Shown here: positions 49,943 to 58,871 of the stretch, one piece after another
How the letters are laid out: every line of letters starts with the position of its first letter
Numbering within the stretch: position 1 is the first letter of the stretch
Source of the DNA: Hyphomonadaceae bacterium
GTDB taxonomy: Bacteria > Pseudomonadota > Alphaproteobacteria > Rhizobiales > Hyphomicrobiaceae
NCBI GenBank assembly: GCA_019747815.1
Contig: JAIEQJ010000060.1
Span: forward strand, 20,880 to 84,879
DNA: 64,000 nucleotides
Direction of reading: 5' to 3'
The notes under the pieces: generated by a model
Databases searched by the model: none
Told to the model about the DNA's origin: nothing
The model's input: only the letters and a program-made list of their open reading frames with translations
Translations under genes and position numbers: made by a program

Positions 49943-51142
49943 TCAGGAGGTCGGCGCCCGCTCGCGCGCCGATGCCGCCAGCACCAGATAGCCAGCCGCC
50001 GCCGACAGCAGCGAGCCCGTCAGCACGCCGAGCCGCAGCGGGGCGGCTTCCGCCGGATCGGGGAAGGCCAGCATGCCGATGAACAGGCTCATGGTGAAGC
50101 CGATGCCGCCCAGCATGGCGACGCCCAGGATCTGAAGCCAGGTTGCGCCTTCGGGCTTGCCGGCCAGACCGCCCATGACCGCGATCCAGGTGGCCCCGAA
50201 AATTCCGATCGCCTTGCCGGCGAACAGCCCGGCCGCGATCCCGAGCGGGATCGGCTCGAGCAAATTCTCGGGCGCAATTCCCTGCAGCGAAACGCCGGCA
50301 TTGGCGAAGGCGAACAGCGGCAGCACCGCAAAGGCCACCCATGGATGCAGGCTTTCCTCGAGCTGCTCGAGCAGCGATGGCTCGCCCTCGGCCGTGCTGG
50401 TGAGCGGGATGGCGAGCGCAACGGCGACGCCGGCGAGCGTGGCGTGCACACCCGACTTGAGCACGCACACCCAGATGAAGATGCCGGTCAAAAGATAGGG
50501 CGCCAGGCGCGTGACGCCGCGCGCATTCAAGGCCCAGAGCACGGCGCCCCCCGCCAGCGCCAGCGCCAGCGAAACCATGGACAGGTTCTCGGTGTAGAAC
50601 ACCGCGATGATGATGATGGCGCCGAGATCATCGATGATGGCGAGCGCCAGCAGGAAGATCTTGAGCGAGGTCGGGATGCGCGATCCCAGCAGCGCCAGCA
50701 CGCCGACGGCGAAGGCGATGTCGGTGGCGGTGGGGATCGCCCAGCCCCGCAAGGCCGCCGGATCGCCGGTGTTGATGGCGACATAGATGACGGCGGGCAC
50801 GACCATGCCGCCCGCCGCGGCCACGATGGGAAGTGCGGCCTGGCCGAAGGTCGACAGCTCGCCGCGCAGCAGCTCGCGCTTGATCTCCAGGCCCACCAGA
50901 AAGAAGAAGATCGCCATCAGCCCGTCGTTGATCCAGTGCAGCAGCGGCTTGTCGAGCGCCAGCGGACCGATACGCACGCCGACCGGCGTGTGCAGGAAGC
51001 CGTCATAGAGCCCTTCCAGCGGCGAGTTGCTGGCGAGCAGCGCCACCAGGGCCGCCACCACCAGCACCAGCCCGCCGGCAGCCTCGTGGTGGAAGAAGGC
51101 CAGCGCGCCTTTGAGCTTGTCTCGCATTATGGGGGTCATCAT
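49943..51142 (-). CDS. nhaA: Na+/H+ antiporter NhaA
   Basis: NhaA exchanges sodium for protons across the inner membrane. The 399-aa protein has about twelve hydrophobic segments. Marks are [43 protein letters not shown], the two essential aspartates in [18 protein letters not shown], and the discontinuous-helix region [17 protein letters not shown]. The ATG at 51,142 overlaps the pyridoxal kinase stop (ATGA), linking the two genes in one transcript, which is an unusual pairing. Confidence 0.96.
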   Translation of the reverse strand: MMTPIMRDKLKGALAFFHHEAAGGLVLVVAALVALLASNSPLEGLYDGFLHTPVGVRIGPLALDKPLLHWINDGLMAIFFFLVGLEIKRELLRGELSTFGQAALPIVAAAGGMVVPAVIYVAINTGDPAALRGWAIPTATDIAFAVGVLALLGSRIPTSLKIFLLALAIIDDLGAIIIIAVFYTENLSMVSLALALAGGAVLWALNARGVTRLAPYLLTGIFIWVCVLKSGVHATLAGVAVALAIPLTSTAEGEPSLLEQLEESLHPWVAFAVLPLFAFANAGVSLQGIAPENLLEPIPLGIAAGLFAGKAIGIFGATWIAVMGGLAGKPEGATWLQILGVAMLGGIGFTMSLFIGMLAFPDPAEAAPLRLGVLTGSLLSAAAGYLVLAASARERAPTS

Positions 51143-51930
51143 CCGCTGCAGGTGAGAAGGGCCGAGAGCTGCAATACCGGCTGCCGCTCGCTCGCTGCAA
51201 GCACGCGATCGAGGTTTTGCAGAGCCGCGTCGAGGGCCGCCTCGGTGGCATGGCCGTTGAGCAGGTGGCCGAGCAGCAGGCCGGCGAAGAGGTCGCCGGC
51301 GCCGTTGGCGATGTCGGGACGGGCAGGCAGCGAGAGCTCGAAGAATCCGCTCCCGGTTGCCAGCAGGGTAGCGATGGTGGTCGGCGCCTGCAGCGCCGAG
51401 GTCACGATCACCACCGGAGGGCCGAGGCGGCGCGCGATCAGCGCGATCTCCTCAAGTGCGGTGGGCGCGGCCCCGCTGAGCCAGCGCAGCTCGAACAGGT
51501 TGGGCGTGGCGATGGTCGCCAGCGGCAGGAGCTGATCGCGGATGGCCTCCGCCACCTCGCTCGCGACATAGAGCCGATCGGCATCGCCCAGGATCGGGTC
51601 GACGAACACGAGCGCCTTCCGATTGGCCTGGCGGATGCGCCGGATCGCCTGGGCCGCTACCGCCACCGCCTGCGGCGAGGGGAAATAACCCGTGAGCACG
51701 GCATCGAGCGAGCCCCAGCAACCGTCCGCCTCGAGGGCCCCCAGCATCGCGTCGAGGTCGGGCGGCGGCAACTCGTGCTTGGCGAGGCGGCCGAGCCCCG
51801 GCCGGCTTGCCAATAGAACGGTCGGCAGGGTCCAGACCTCGTGCCCCAGCCATTGCAACGCCGGCACGGTGGCGGCGAGGCCGACGTGTCCGCGGGCAAC
51901 GTGCGATGAGATTGCGAGTACGCGCGCCAT
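51139..51930 (-). CDS. pdxY: Pyridoxal kinase
   Basis: The enzyme phosphorylates pyridoxal with ATP in the B6 salvage pathway. The 263-aa protein has a ribokinase-like fold: [20 protein letters not shown] at the N terminus, [41 protein letters not shown], and the anion-hole/catalytic segment [19 protein letters not shown] with Asp. It resembles PdxY/PdxK rather than ThiD. The 165-bp palindromic repeat lies directly upstream of its start, so its promoter would lie in or beyond the repeat. Confidence 0.93.
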   Translation of the reverse strand: MARVLAISSHVARGHVGLAATVPALQWLGHEVWTLPTVLLASRPGLGRLAKHELPPPDLDAMLGALEADGCWGSLDAVLTGYFPSPQAVAVAAQAIRRIRQANRKALVFVDPILGDADRLYVASEVAEAIRDQLLPLATIATPNLFELRWLSGAAPTALEEIALIARRLGPPVVIVTSALQAPTTIATLLATGSGFFELSLPARPDIANGAGDLFAGLLLGHLLNGHATEAALDAALQNLDRVLAASERQPVLQLSALLTCSG

Positions 51931-51945
51931 GCCTGCCTGTCTAGT

Positions 51946-52110
51946 CTAGTGTGATGATCGAGAAATTCGCCCTTCCTCGCAGCCCGCCTGCTGAGCGAAT
52001 TTCTCGATCTGAATCACACTGGAACCATGAGCTTGCTCGTGTCCTTTCGATCGCGAAGTTCGTTCAGCGCCGGCTGCAAGATCCGGCGAACTTCGCGATC
52101 GGGACACTAG
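51946..52110. repeat. 165-bp paired-hairpin repeat, copy 1
   Basis: The unit runs from CTAGTGTGATG to GGGACACTAG and is nearly identical to the copy at 61,465 (4 differences). It holds two hairpins. The first (51,948-52,020) pairs AGTGTGAT-GATCGAGAAATTCGC with its complement, with a 3-nt bulge in the right arm. The second (52,039-52,107) pairs GTGTCC and CGATCGCGAAGTTCG with their complements, with a 3-nt bulge in the left arm. The hairpins share GATCG-GAA-TTCG text and are mirror images in bulge placement, so the unit looks like two REP-type palindromes in inverted orientation. It lies between the FAD oxidoreductase 3' end and pdxY. Confidence 0.9.
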
Positions 52111-52119
52111 CACAGGCCG

Positions 52120-53313
52120 CTAGATCACGTTGCGCTCGGCCAGCGGTTGATTGTTAACAATGCGTGCGTAGCTAAGGCGCGTGAGGTCGATGCTTTGGAA
52201 CGCGCCGTGCGTGATGAGCTCGGCAATCGCCCGCCCCGCGGCGGCGGCCTGCTGCGCGCCGTGCCCCGAGAAGCCGTTGGCGAAGTAGAAGTTGGGCACC
52301 TCCGGATGCGGCCCGATCACCGCGTTCTGGTCGAGCGTGTTGGTGTCGTAGTAGCCGGCCCAGGCGTTCACCACCTTGATGCTTTCGAACGCCGGCACGC
52401 GGGCGGCGAGCTGCGGCCACACCTGCTGCTCGAAGAAGGCGTGATCGATGGCGTCGAGGTCGCCGACCGGCGGCTCCTCGCTCTCCGCCGGCGACTTGCC
52501 GCACAGGAAGACGCGGCCCTCGGGCCGGAACCACACGCCGGAGGGGTCGACCGTCAGCGGTGCCCGAAGCAATGCCTCGGGGGCCTGGCGGCAATCGAAG
52601 ACATAGACGAAGCGCTTGCGCGGCTCCACGGGCAGCCTCAGCCCCGCCAGCGCCGCCAGCTCGCCGGCCCAGGGCCCCGCCGCGTTGACGAGGCTGCGAC
52701 AGGCGATGCGCCCGCCGCCGGCGAGGCGGACGCCTTCAACGCGGCCGTGCGCATCGATGCCGGTGACGCGGTCATTGACAATGGTGGTGCCAGCCGCGGT
52801 TGCCGCCGTGCGGAAGAGGGCGGCGAGACTGGTGGGGTCGAACCAGCCCTCGCCCGCCTGGCCGAAGCCGGCGGCGGCGACCCCGTCGGTTGCGAGCCAG
52901 GGAAACGCGCGGGCGAGGTCGGTGGGCGCCATGAGCGCGACGTCGGCCCCCATCGCTTGCTGCAAGGTCACGTTCGCGGCGATGAGCGGCTGCCCCTCCG
53001 GCGTCGCCAGGATGAGATAGCCCTGCTCGCGGAAGGCCACGTCCGCCTCGGCGCCGAAGATGGTGCGCAGCCGGCGAAACATCCCCAGCGTGAACAGCGA
53101 CATGGCGATGTTCTCAGGGGTCGAGAACTGCTGCCTGAGCCCGCCGGCCGAGCGCCCGGTTGAGGCGTCGCGATAGCCCGGATCGCGCTCGATCAGCACG
53201 ATCCGGCGGCCGGCGAACGCCGGCTCGATGCTCAGGAAGTAGGCGGTGGCGCTGCCGACGATCCCGCCGCCGACGATGATGACGTCTGCCGTGTCCAAGG
53301 GTCCGGTATCCAA
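52120..53313 (-). CDS. FAD-dependent oxidoreductase (DadA/sarcosine oxidase beta family)
   Basis: The 397-aa protein is a D-amino-acid-oxidase-fold flavoenzyme. The FAD-binding motif is VIIVGGGIVGSATAYFL, followed by DASTGRSAGGLRQQF; the substrate-binding half contains VNAAGPWAGELAALAGL and the C-terminal FYFANGFSGHGAQQAAAAGRA. Relatives include glycine and sarcosine oxidases and FOXRED1-like proteins; the amine substrate cannot be named. The only in-frame start before the motif is TTG at 53,313, with no strong ribosome binding site. It is divergent from the CoA-ester lyase gene. Confidence 0.87.
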   Translation of the reverse strand: MDTGPLDTADVIIVGGGIVGSATAYFLSIEPAFAGRRIVLIERDPGYRDASTGRSAGGLRQQFSTPENIAMSLFTLGMFRRLRTIFGAEADVAFREQGYLILATPEGQPLIAANVTLQQAMGADVALMAPTDLARAFPWLATDGVAAAGFGQAGEGWFDPTSLAALFRTAATAAGTTIVNDRVTGIDAHGRVEGVRLAGGGRIACRSLVNAAGPWAGELAALAGLRLPVEPRKRFVYVFDCRQAPEALLRAPLTVDPSGVWFRPEGRVFLCGKSPAESEEPPVGDLDAIDHAFFEQQVWPQLAARVPAFESIKVVNAWAGYYDTNTLDQNAVIGPHPEVPNFYFANGFSGHGAQQAAAAGRAIAELITHGAFQSIDLTRLSYARIVNNQPLAERNVI

Positions 53314-53440
53314 TGCTTTCAGTCTTGCGGCCGACTGTGGCGGAATGCGCAGGGCATGCCAAGGGCCGGCGATGTCCGCCGGGCTGGCGGGCGGCGCGTG
53401 CTTTGCCTAGTTTGGGCGGACGCAACCAAGGACATTCGCC

Positions 53441-54316
53441 ATGCCGATTCGCCCGCGCCGCAGCGTGCTCTATATGCCGGGCTCCAATGCCCGGGCCCTC
53501 GAGAAGGCCAAGTCGCTGCCTGCCGATGCGCTGATTCTCGATCTGGAGGATGCCGTCGCCCCCGAGGCCAAAGGGGCGGCGCGCGACCAGGTGTGTGCGG
53601 CCGTGGCGGCGGGCGGCTACGGCCGGCGCGAGCTCGTCATCCGGGTCAATGCGCTCGATACGCCCTGGGGCAAGGCCGACCTGGCCGCGGCCGCAGCCGC
53701 GGCGCCCGATGCCATCCTGCTGCCAAAGCCCGCCAGCGGTGCCGACATCGTGCGGGCTGCCGAGGCGCTGGCTGGCGCGCCGGAGAGGACGCGGTTATGG
53801 GCCATGATCGAGACGCCGCTCGCCATCCTCAACGTGCACGACATTGCGGCCGCCGCGCGCCTGGGCGGCGGGCGGCTCGCCTCATTCGTCATGGGCACCA
53901 ACGATCTCGTCAAGGAGACGCGCGCCGATCTCTCCAACAGCCGGCGGCCTGCGCTTTACTGGCTGTCGTCGACCATCACCGCCGCTCGCGCCTATGGCCT
54001 CGACGTGCTCGACGGCGTCTACAACAATTTCAGGGATGCCGAGGGCTTTCGCCGCGAATGCCTGCACGGCCGCGCGCTGGGGTTCGATGGCAAGACGCTC
54101 ATCCATCCCGATCAGGTGACGATTGCCAACGAGGTGTTCGCGCCGCCCCAGGCCGAGGTCGACTTCGCGCGCAAGATCATCGCCGCCTTCGACCAGCCGG
54201 AGAACACGGGCAAGGGCGTGATCACCGTCGAAGGCCGGATGGTGGAGCTGCTGCATGCGGAGATGGCGCGGCGCACCGTGGCCATCGCCGAGGCGATTGC
54301 GGAGAAGGCATCATGA
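53441..54316 (+). CDS. CitE-like CoA-ester lyase/thioesterase, probable (3S)-malyl-CoA thioesterase
   Basis: The 291-aa protein is a HpcH/HpaI-CitE TIM barrel. Marks are RRSVLYMPGSNARALEKAKS, ILDLEDAVAPEAKGAAR, AILLPKPASGADI, the metal-binding MIETPLAILNVHDIA and a C-terminal DGKTLIHPDQVTIAN. Its length and paired MaoC hydratase and sdh neighbours match Rhodobacter-type Mcl2, the (3S)-malyl-CoA thioesterase that yields malate in the ethylmalonyl-CoA pathway. The longer malyl-CoA lyase Mcl1 is the alternative. The stop overlaps the next gene (ATGA). Confidence 0.85.
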   Translation: MPIRPRRSVLYMPGSNARALEKAKSLPADALILDLEDAVAPEAKGAARDQVCAAVAAGGYGRRELVIRVNALDTPWGKADLAAAAAAAPDAILLPKPASGADIVRAAEALAGAPERTRLWAMIETPLAILNVHDIAAAARLGGGRLASFVMGTNDLVKETRADLSNSRRPALYWLSSTITAARAYGLDVLDGVYNNFRDAEGFRRECLHGRALGFDGKTLIHPDQVTIANEVFAPPQAEVDFARKIIAAFDQPENTGKGVITVEGRMVELLHAEMARRTVAIAEAIAEKAS

Positions 54317-55371
54317 GCGACGGCAAGGCGAAGCACGGCAACTATTTCGAGGACTTCGCCGTGGGCCAGGTGCTGGTCCACGCCACGCCGCGCACACTGA
54401 CGGCGGGGGATGTCGCGCTCTACACGGGGCTCAATGGCCCGCGCTTTGCGGTGCAGTCCTCGGACGCGTTCGCCAAGGCCATCGGCTATCCCCGGGCGCC
54501 CATCGACGATTTGCTCGTCTTCCACACCGTGTTCGGCAAGACGGTGCCCGACATCTCGCTCAACGCCGTTGCCAACCTCGGCTATGCGGAGTGTCGCTTC
54601 CTGCAGGCGGTCTATCCGGGCGATACGCTGAGCGCCACGTCCGAGGTCATCGGCCTGCGTGAGAACGCCAACAAGGCCTCGGGCGTCGTCTATGTGCGCA
54701 CGACGGGCCGCAATCAGGGTGGCGACAGGGTGCTTGAGTACGTGCGCTGGGTGATGGTGCGCAAGCGCGACAAGGCGAGCCCGGCGCCGGCGCCCGTGGT
54801 GCCGAAGACGGCCGAGCGCGTCGACCCGGCGACGCTGGGTGCCGCCATCCCCGAGCTGGCGGTTGCGCGCTACGACTTCGGCCTCGCCGGCTCCACCCAT
54901 CGCTGGGGCGACTACGCGGCCGGCGAGAGGATCGACCACCTCGACGGCATGACGCTGGAGGAGGCCGAGCACCAGATCGCGACGCGCCTCTACCAGAACA
55001 CGGCCAAGGTGCATTTCAATCAGCACGAGCAGGCGCAGGGACAGTTCAAGCGGCGGCTGGTCTACGGCGGGGTCGTCATCTCGCTCGCCCGCGCGCTCTC
55101 CTTCAACGGTCTCGCCAACGCCTTCCACGTCGCTGCCATCAACGGCGGACGGCACGTGGCGCCGTGTTTCGCGGGCGACACGATCTACGCGTGGTCGGAG
55201 GTGCTGGAGACGGCCGTGATCGCCGATCGCCGCGACATCGGCGCGCTGCGCGTGCGGCTCGTGGCGGTGAAGAACCGGCCGTGCGCCGATTTCCCGATGC
55301 GAAATGCCGCCGGCGACTATGCCGAGGGCGTGCTGCTCGATCTCGACGTGTGGCTCGTGCTGCCGCGCTGA
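54313..55371 (+). CDS. MaoC-family double hotdog hydratase, probable mesaconyl-CoA hydratase
   Basis: The 352-aa protein has two hotdog domains, residues about 1-160 (GNYFEDFAVGQVLVHATPRT, AIGYPRAPIDDLLVFHTVFG) and about 185-345 (FEDFAAGERI-like WGDYAAGERIDHLDGMTLEE, NQHEQAQGQFKRRLVYGG). This length and layout match mesaconyl-CoA hydratase, which makes beta-methylmalyl-CoA in the ethylmalonyl-CoA pathway of C2 assimilation. It starts in an ATGA overlap with the CoA-ester lyase gene. The sdh genes begin 168 bp downstream. The pathway's other genes are not in the window. Confidence 0.85.
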   Translation: MSDGKAKHGNYFEDFAVGQVLVHATPRTLTAGDVALYTGLNGPRFAVQSSDAFAKAIGYPRAPIDDLLVFHTVFGKTVPDISLNAVANLGYAECRFLQAVYPGDTLSATSEVIGLRENANKASGVVYVRTTGRNQGGDRVLEYVRWVMVRKRDKASPAPAPVVPKTAERVDPATLGAAIPELAVARYDFGLAGSTHRWGDYAAGERIDHLDGMTLEEAEHQIATRLYQNTAKVHFNQHEQAQGQFKRRLVYGGVVISLARALSFNGLANAFHVAAINGGRHVAPCFAGDTIYAWSEVLETAVIADRRDIGALRVRLVAVKNRPCADFPMRNAAGDYAEGVLLDLDVWLVLPR

Positions 55372-55539
55372 GAGCGTCGCCGCGTCCGTCGCGTTGGCAT
55401 ACAATACACCTATGCAGGAGGCAGGTGTTGGCCATGCTCTGCTGAGACAATCGGGCGATTGCCGCGTGTGCGGCTGCGCGTTACAAGCCGACGCAGGGGC
55501 GGCTTGCCGCATTCCGACGAGCGGGAGGACATCATCTGC

Positions 55540-55947
55540 ATGGCCCAGACCAAGCGCGCGGCCGAGCGTCCGCTCTCTCCCCACCTCGGCATCTACCGCA
55601 TGCAGATCACGATGCTGATGTCGATCGTGCATCGCATCACCGGCGGCGCGCTCTATGTCGGCACCCTGCTGCTGGCGGCCTGGCTGATCGCCGCGGCCAT
55701 GGGTGAGCGCCAGTTCGCTTTGGTGAACCAGCTCTTCGGCCACCCGCTCGGCAAATTCGTGCTGCTCGGCTACACGTGGGCCGTGCTCCACCACATGCTG
55801 GGCGGCATGCGCCATTTGCTGTGGGACACCGGGCGCGCCCTGCAGCCCCGCTCCGCCGACATGCTCGCCTGGCTCACCATTCTCGGCTCGCTGGCGCTGA
55901 CCGCCGCTGTCTGGGTGGTCGGGCTGTCGCTGCGGGGAGGCCTCTGA
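55540..55947 (+). CDS. sdhC: Succinate dehydrogenase cytochrome b556 subunit
   Basis: SdhC anchors complex II and binds haem b and ubiquinone. The 135-aa product has RPLSPHLGIYRMQITMLMSI, then SIVHRITGGALYVG with the conserved Ser-x-x-His-Arg quinone-site motif, three membrane segments, and YTWAVLHHMLGGMRHL with the haem-ligand His. GGGAGG lies upstream of ATG 55,540. The 168-bp gap before it holds no gene and probably carries the sdh promoter. sdhD follows directly. Confidence 0.96.
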   Translation: MAQTKRAAERPLSPHLGIYRMQITMLMSIVHRITGGALYVGTLLLAAWLIAAAMGERQFALVNQLFGHPLGKFVLLGYTWAVLHHMLGGMRHLLWDTGRALQPRSADMLAWLTILGSLALTAAVWVVGLSLRGGL

Positions 55948-55948
55948 G

Positions 55949-56332
55949 ATGGGCAGCCTGCGCACGCCGCTTGCCAAGGTTCGCGGCCTCGGCTCCGCCA
56001 AGGAGGGCACGGACCATTTCTGGAAGCAGCGCCTCACGGCGGTCGCCAACATCTTTCTCGTCGGCTTCCTGATCGTCCTGCTGATCAGGTTCGCCGGTGC
56101 CGACCACGCCACCGTGAAGCACGCGCTGGCCAAGCCGCAGAATGCCATCGCCCTGCTGGTGCTGGTGCTGTCGGGCGTCATCCACATGCGGCTAGGTATG
56201 CAAACGATCATCGAGGACTATGTGCATTCCGAGGGACGGAAGGTGGTGGCCCTCATGCTAAACTCCTTCTTCGCAATCCTGATCGGGATCACGTGCGTGT
56301 TCGCCGTGCTGAAGCTGAGCTTCGGGGCTTGA
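55949..56332 (+). CDS. sdhD: Succinate dehydrogenase membrane anchor subunit
   Basis: The 127-aa protein has three hydrophobic segments and the alphaproteobacterial SdhD wording [21 protein letters not shown] at the N terminus, with the conserved [20 protein letters not shown] that includes the quinone-site/haem region. It begins one base after the sdhC stop and ends five bases before sdhA. It forms the membrane anchor with SdhC. Confidence 0.95.
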   Translation: MGSLRTPLAKVRGLGSAKEGTDHFWKQRLTAVANIFLVGFLIVLLIRFAGADHATVKHALAKPQNAIALLVLVLSGVIHMRLGMQTIIEDYVHSEGRKVVALMLNSFFAILIGITCVFAVLKLSFGA

Positions 56333-56337
56333 GGACC

Positions 56338-58185
56338 ATGCCGGAAAACGTTCACGACAAGGGCAACGGAATAGCCAGGCCCGCGCTCAACGGCCGGGCC
56401 TATCCGCTGACCGACCACGCCTATGACGTGGTCATCGTCGGGGCGGGCGGCGCGGGCCTGCGGGCGACGCTGGGCTGCGCCGAGGCGGGGCTGAAGACCG
56501 CCTGCATCACCAAGGTCTTCCCCACCCGCTCGCACACGGTTGCCGCCCAGGGCGGCGTCGCTGCCGCGCTCGGCAACATGGGCGCCGACGACTGGCGCTG
56601 GCACATGTACGACACCGTCAAGGGCGCCGACTGGCTGGGCGACCAGGACGCCATCGAATATCTCTGCCGCAACGCGCCGCAGGCCGTGTACGAGCTGGAG
56701 CATTATGGCGTGCCCTTCAGCCGCACCGAGGACGGCCGCATCTACCAGCGCCCCTTCGGCGGCATGACCACCGAGTACGGCGAGGGTCCGCCCGCGCAGC
56801 GCACCTGCGCCGCCGCCGACCGCACCGGCCACGCCATGCTGCACACGCTGTACGGCCAGTCGCTGAAGCACTCGGCCGAGTTCTTCATCGAGTTCTTCGC
56901 CATCGACCTGATGATGGATCAGGACGGCACCTGCCGCGGCGTCATCGCCCTCAAGCTCGATGACGGCAGCCTGCACCGCTTCCGCGCCAAGAAGACCATT
57001 CTCGCCACCGGCGGCTACGGCCGCGCCTATTTCACCTGCACGAGCGCCCACACCTGCACGGGCGACGGCAACGCCATGGTGCTGCGCGCCGGCCTGCCGC
57101 TCGAGGACATGGAGTTCGTGCAGTTCCATCCCACGGGCGTCTACGGCGCCGGCGTGCTGATCACGGAGGGCGCGCGCGGGGAAGGCGCCTATCTCACCAA
57201 CAGCGAGGGCGAGCGCTTCATGGAGCGCTATGCGCCGCACGCCAAGGACCTGGCCTCGCGCGATGTGGTCTCGCGCGCCATGACCATCGAGATCCGCGAA
57301 GGGCGCGGCGTCGGCAAGGAGAAGGACCACATCCATCTGCATCTCGACCATCTCGATCCGAAGATACTGCACGAGCGGCTGCCGGGCATAACAGAGAACG
57401 CCAAGGTGTTTGCGGGCGTCGATCTGCGCCGCCAGCCGGTGCCGGTGCTCCCTACCGTGCACTACAACATGGGCGGCGTGCCCACGAACTATCACGGCGA
57501 GATGCTCACCCTGAAGGACGGCAACCCCAACTTTGTCGTGCCGGGCCTGATGGCCATCGGCGAGGCGGCCTGCGTCTCGGTGCACGGCGCCAACCGCCTG
57601 GGCTCCAATTCACTGATCGATCTTGTCGTCTTCGGCCGCGCCGCAGGCCTGCAGGCGGCCAAGACGGTGGAGGCGGACAGCTTGCAGCCGCCGCTGCCGA
57701 GCGATGCCTCCGAGCTTGCGCTGTCGCGCCTCGACAAGTTCCGCCACGCCAAGGGCGGCCAGCCGACCGCGGCGCTGCGTCTCAGGATGCAGAAGGTCAT
57801 GCAGACCAACTGCTCGGTGTTCCGCGACGGCCCGGTGCTGGAGGAAGGCGTGGACAAGATCATCGAGATCTGGAAGGAGACCGACGACGTGGCCGTGACC
57901 GACCGCTCGCTGATCTGGAACACCGATCTGGTCGAGACCCTGGAATACGACAACCTGATCATGCAGGCGGCGGTGACCGTGGTGGCGGCCAAGAACCGCA
58001 CCGAGAGCCGCGGCGCGCATGCGCGCGAGGACTATCCCAGGCGCGACGACGACAACTGGATGAAGCACACCCTGACCTGGGCCGACGACGCCGCCAAGAC
58101 GGTGCGCATCGACTACCGGCCGGTGCACACCCACACCATGACCAACGAGGTCAGCTACATCCCGCCCAAGACGCGCTCTTACTGA
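56338..58185 (+). CDS. sdhA: Succinate dehydrogenase flavoprotein subunit
   Basis: SdhA oxidises succinate to fumarate in complex II. The 615-aa product has [20 protein letters not shown], the covalent-FAD site [19 protein letters not shown], the active-site regions [20 protein letters not shown] and [20 protein letters not shown], and the C-terminal KTRSY end. ATG 56,338 ([10 protein letters not shown]) follows GAGGACC. The gene normally followed by sdhB ends here; what follows is a hairpin and minus-strand genes. Confidence 0.97.
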   Translation: MPENVHDKGNGIARPALNGRAYPLTDHAYDVVIVGAGGAGLRATLGCAEAGLKTACITKVFPTRSHTVAAQGGVAAALGNMGADDWRWHMYDTVKGADWLGDQDAIEYLCRNAPQAVYELEHYGVPFSRTEDGRIYQRPFGGMTTEYGEGPPAQRTCAAADRTGHAMLHTLYGQSLKHSAEFFIEFFAIDLMMDQDGTCRGVIALKLDDGSLHRFRAKKTILATGGYGRAYFTCTSAHTCTGDGNAMVLRAGLPLEDMEFVQFHPTGVYGAGVLITEGARGEGAYLTNSEGERFMERYAPHAKDLASRDVVSRAMTIEIREGRGVGKEKDHIHLHLDHLDPKILHERLPGITENAKVFAGVDLRRQPVPVLPTVHYNMGGVPTNYHGEMLTLKDGNPNFVVPGLMAIGEAACVSVHGANRLGSNSLIDLVVFGRAAGLQAAKTVEADSLQPPLPSDASELALSRLDKFRHAKGGQPTAALRLRMQKVMQTNCSVFRDGPVLEEGVDKIIEIWKETDDVAVTDRSLIWNTDLVETLEYDNLIMQAAVTVVAAKNRTESRGAHAREDYPRRDDDNWMKHTLTWADDAAKTVRIDYRPVHTHTMTNEVSYIPPKTRSY

Positions 58186-58227
58186 GCGGGCGCTGGCCTC
58201 GCGCGGGTGTTGCAACTCCCACCCGTC

Positions 58228-58259
58228 ATCCTGGAAGTCGCGCAGCGACTATCCGGGAT
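58228..58259. repeat. REP-like hairpin after sdhA
   Basis: ATCCTGGA-AGTCGC-GCA-GCGACT-A-TCCGGGAT forms a 14-bp interrupted stem with a 3-nt loop. It lies 42 bp after the sdhA stop and 75 bp from the convergent DUF4166 stop. The CCGTCATCCTGGA/TCCGGGATC wording is a frequent alphaproteobacterial intergenic repeat, and it probably also serves as a bidirectional transcript end. Confidence 0.65.
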
Positions 58260-58334
58260 CTGAGGCATGCGCAAACCTCGCTCCAGATCGCACCGGCCGG
58301 GATGATGAGGTGGGTGCATTCGGCGCGCGGGCAA

Positions 58335-58871
58335 TCATCCGGTGTCCTGCTCCAGCCACCCCGCATAGCGCACGATGCGGCCGACGAGCGGCAGGGCCGC
58401 CTCCACCTCGAAATGGTAGCGGCCGTCGCGCTCGCTCTCGAACGTGAACACGCTCGGCGCCAGAAAGAGCGGCAGCGGCACGCCGAGGCAACGCACGCCC
58501 TTGAGCTTGAGCGCCATCCCGTCGGCCGAGGTCTCGAGCGCGAACACGAACGTGCTCGACCCCACCCGCTCGTTGAGGAGGCCGCCGCGCTCGTACTGCA
58601 CCGAGCGGAACACGGCAGTGCCGAACACGCGCGACCAGATTTCCTTGCCGCCCACGGGCTCGAACGTGACGCGCAGCGCCTGGTCGCGCCCCGTCGGCGG
58701 CAACCCGAACAGCGTCGCCACCATCCGGCTAAGCCACGATCGCCCCCGCTCCACATCGGCACGGCCCGACCAGACGCTGAGGCGGGCGGCGATGTCGTGC
58801 AGCTCGCGGACCCGCGCCGGCAGGTGCTCGAAGCGCTCCCCCAGCAGCCGGCGGTAGAGCGGCAGCGTCAT
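58335..58871 (-). CDS. DUF4166 family protein
   Basis: The 178-aa protein matches the DUF4166 family: PLYRRLLGERFEHLPARVRE at the N terminus, RVTFEPVGGKEIWSRVFG, and the C-terminal FTFESERDGRYHFEVEAALP. It appears to be a soluble beta-rich domain of unknown function. The ATG at 58,871 overlaps the stop of the saccharopine-dehydrogenase-like gene (ATGA). In other bacteria DUF4166 is found fused to NAD(P)-binding proteins of that type, so the two products probably act together. Confidence 0.82.
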   Translation of the reverse strand: MTLPLYRRLLGERFEHLPARVRELHDIAARLSVWSGRADVERGRSWLSRMVATLFGLPPTGRDQALRVTFEPVGGKEIWSRVFGTAVFRSVQYERGGLLNERVGSSTFVFALETSADGMALKLKGVRCLGVPLPLFLAPSVFTFESERDGRYHFEVEAALPLVGRIVRYAGWLEQDTG

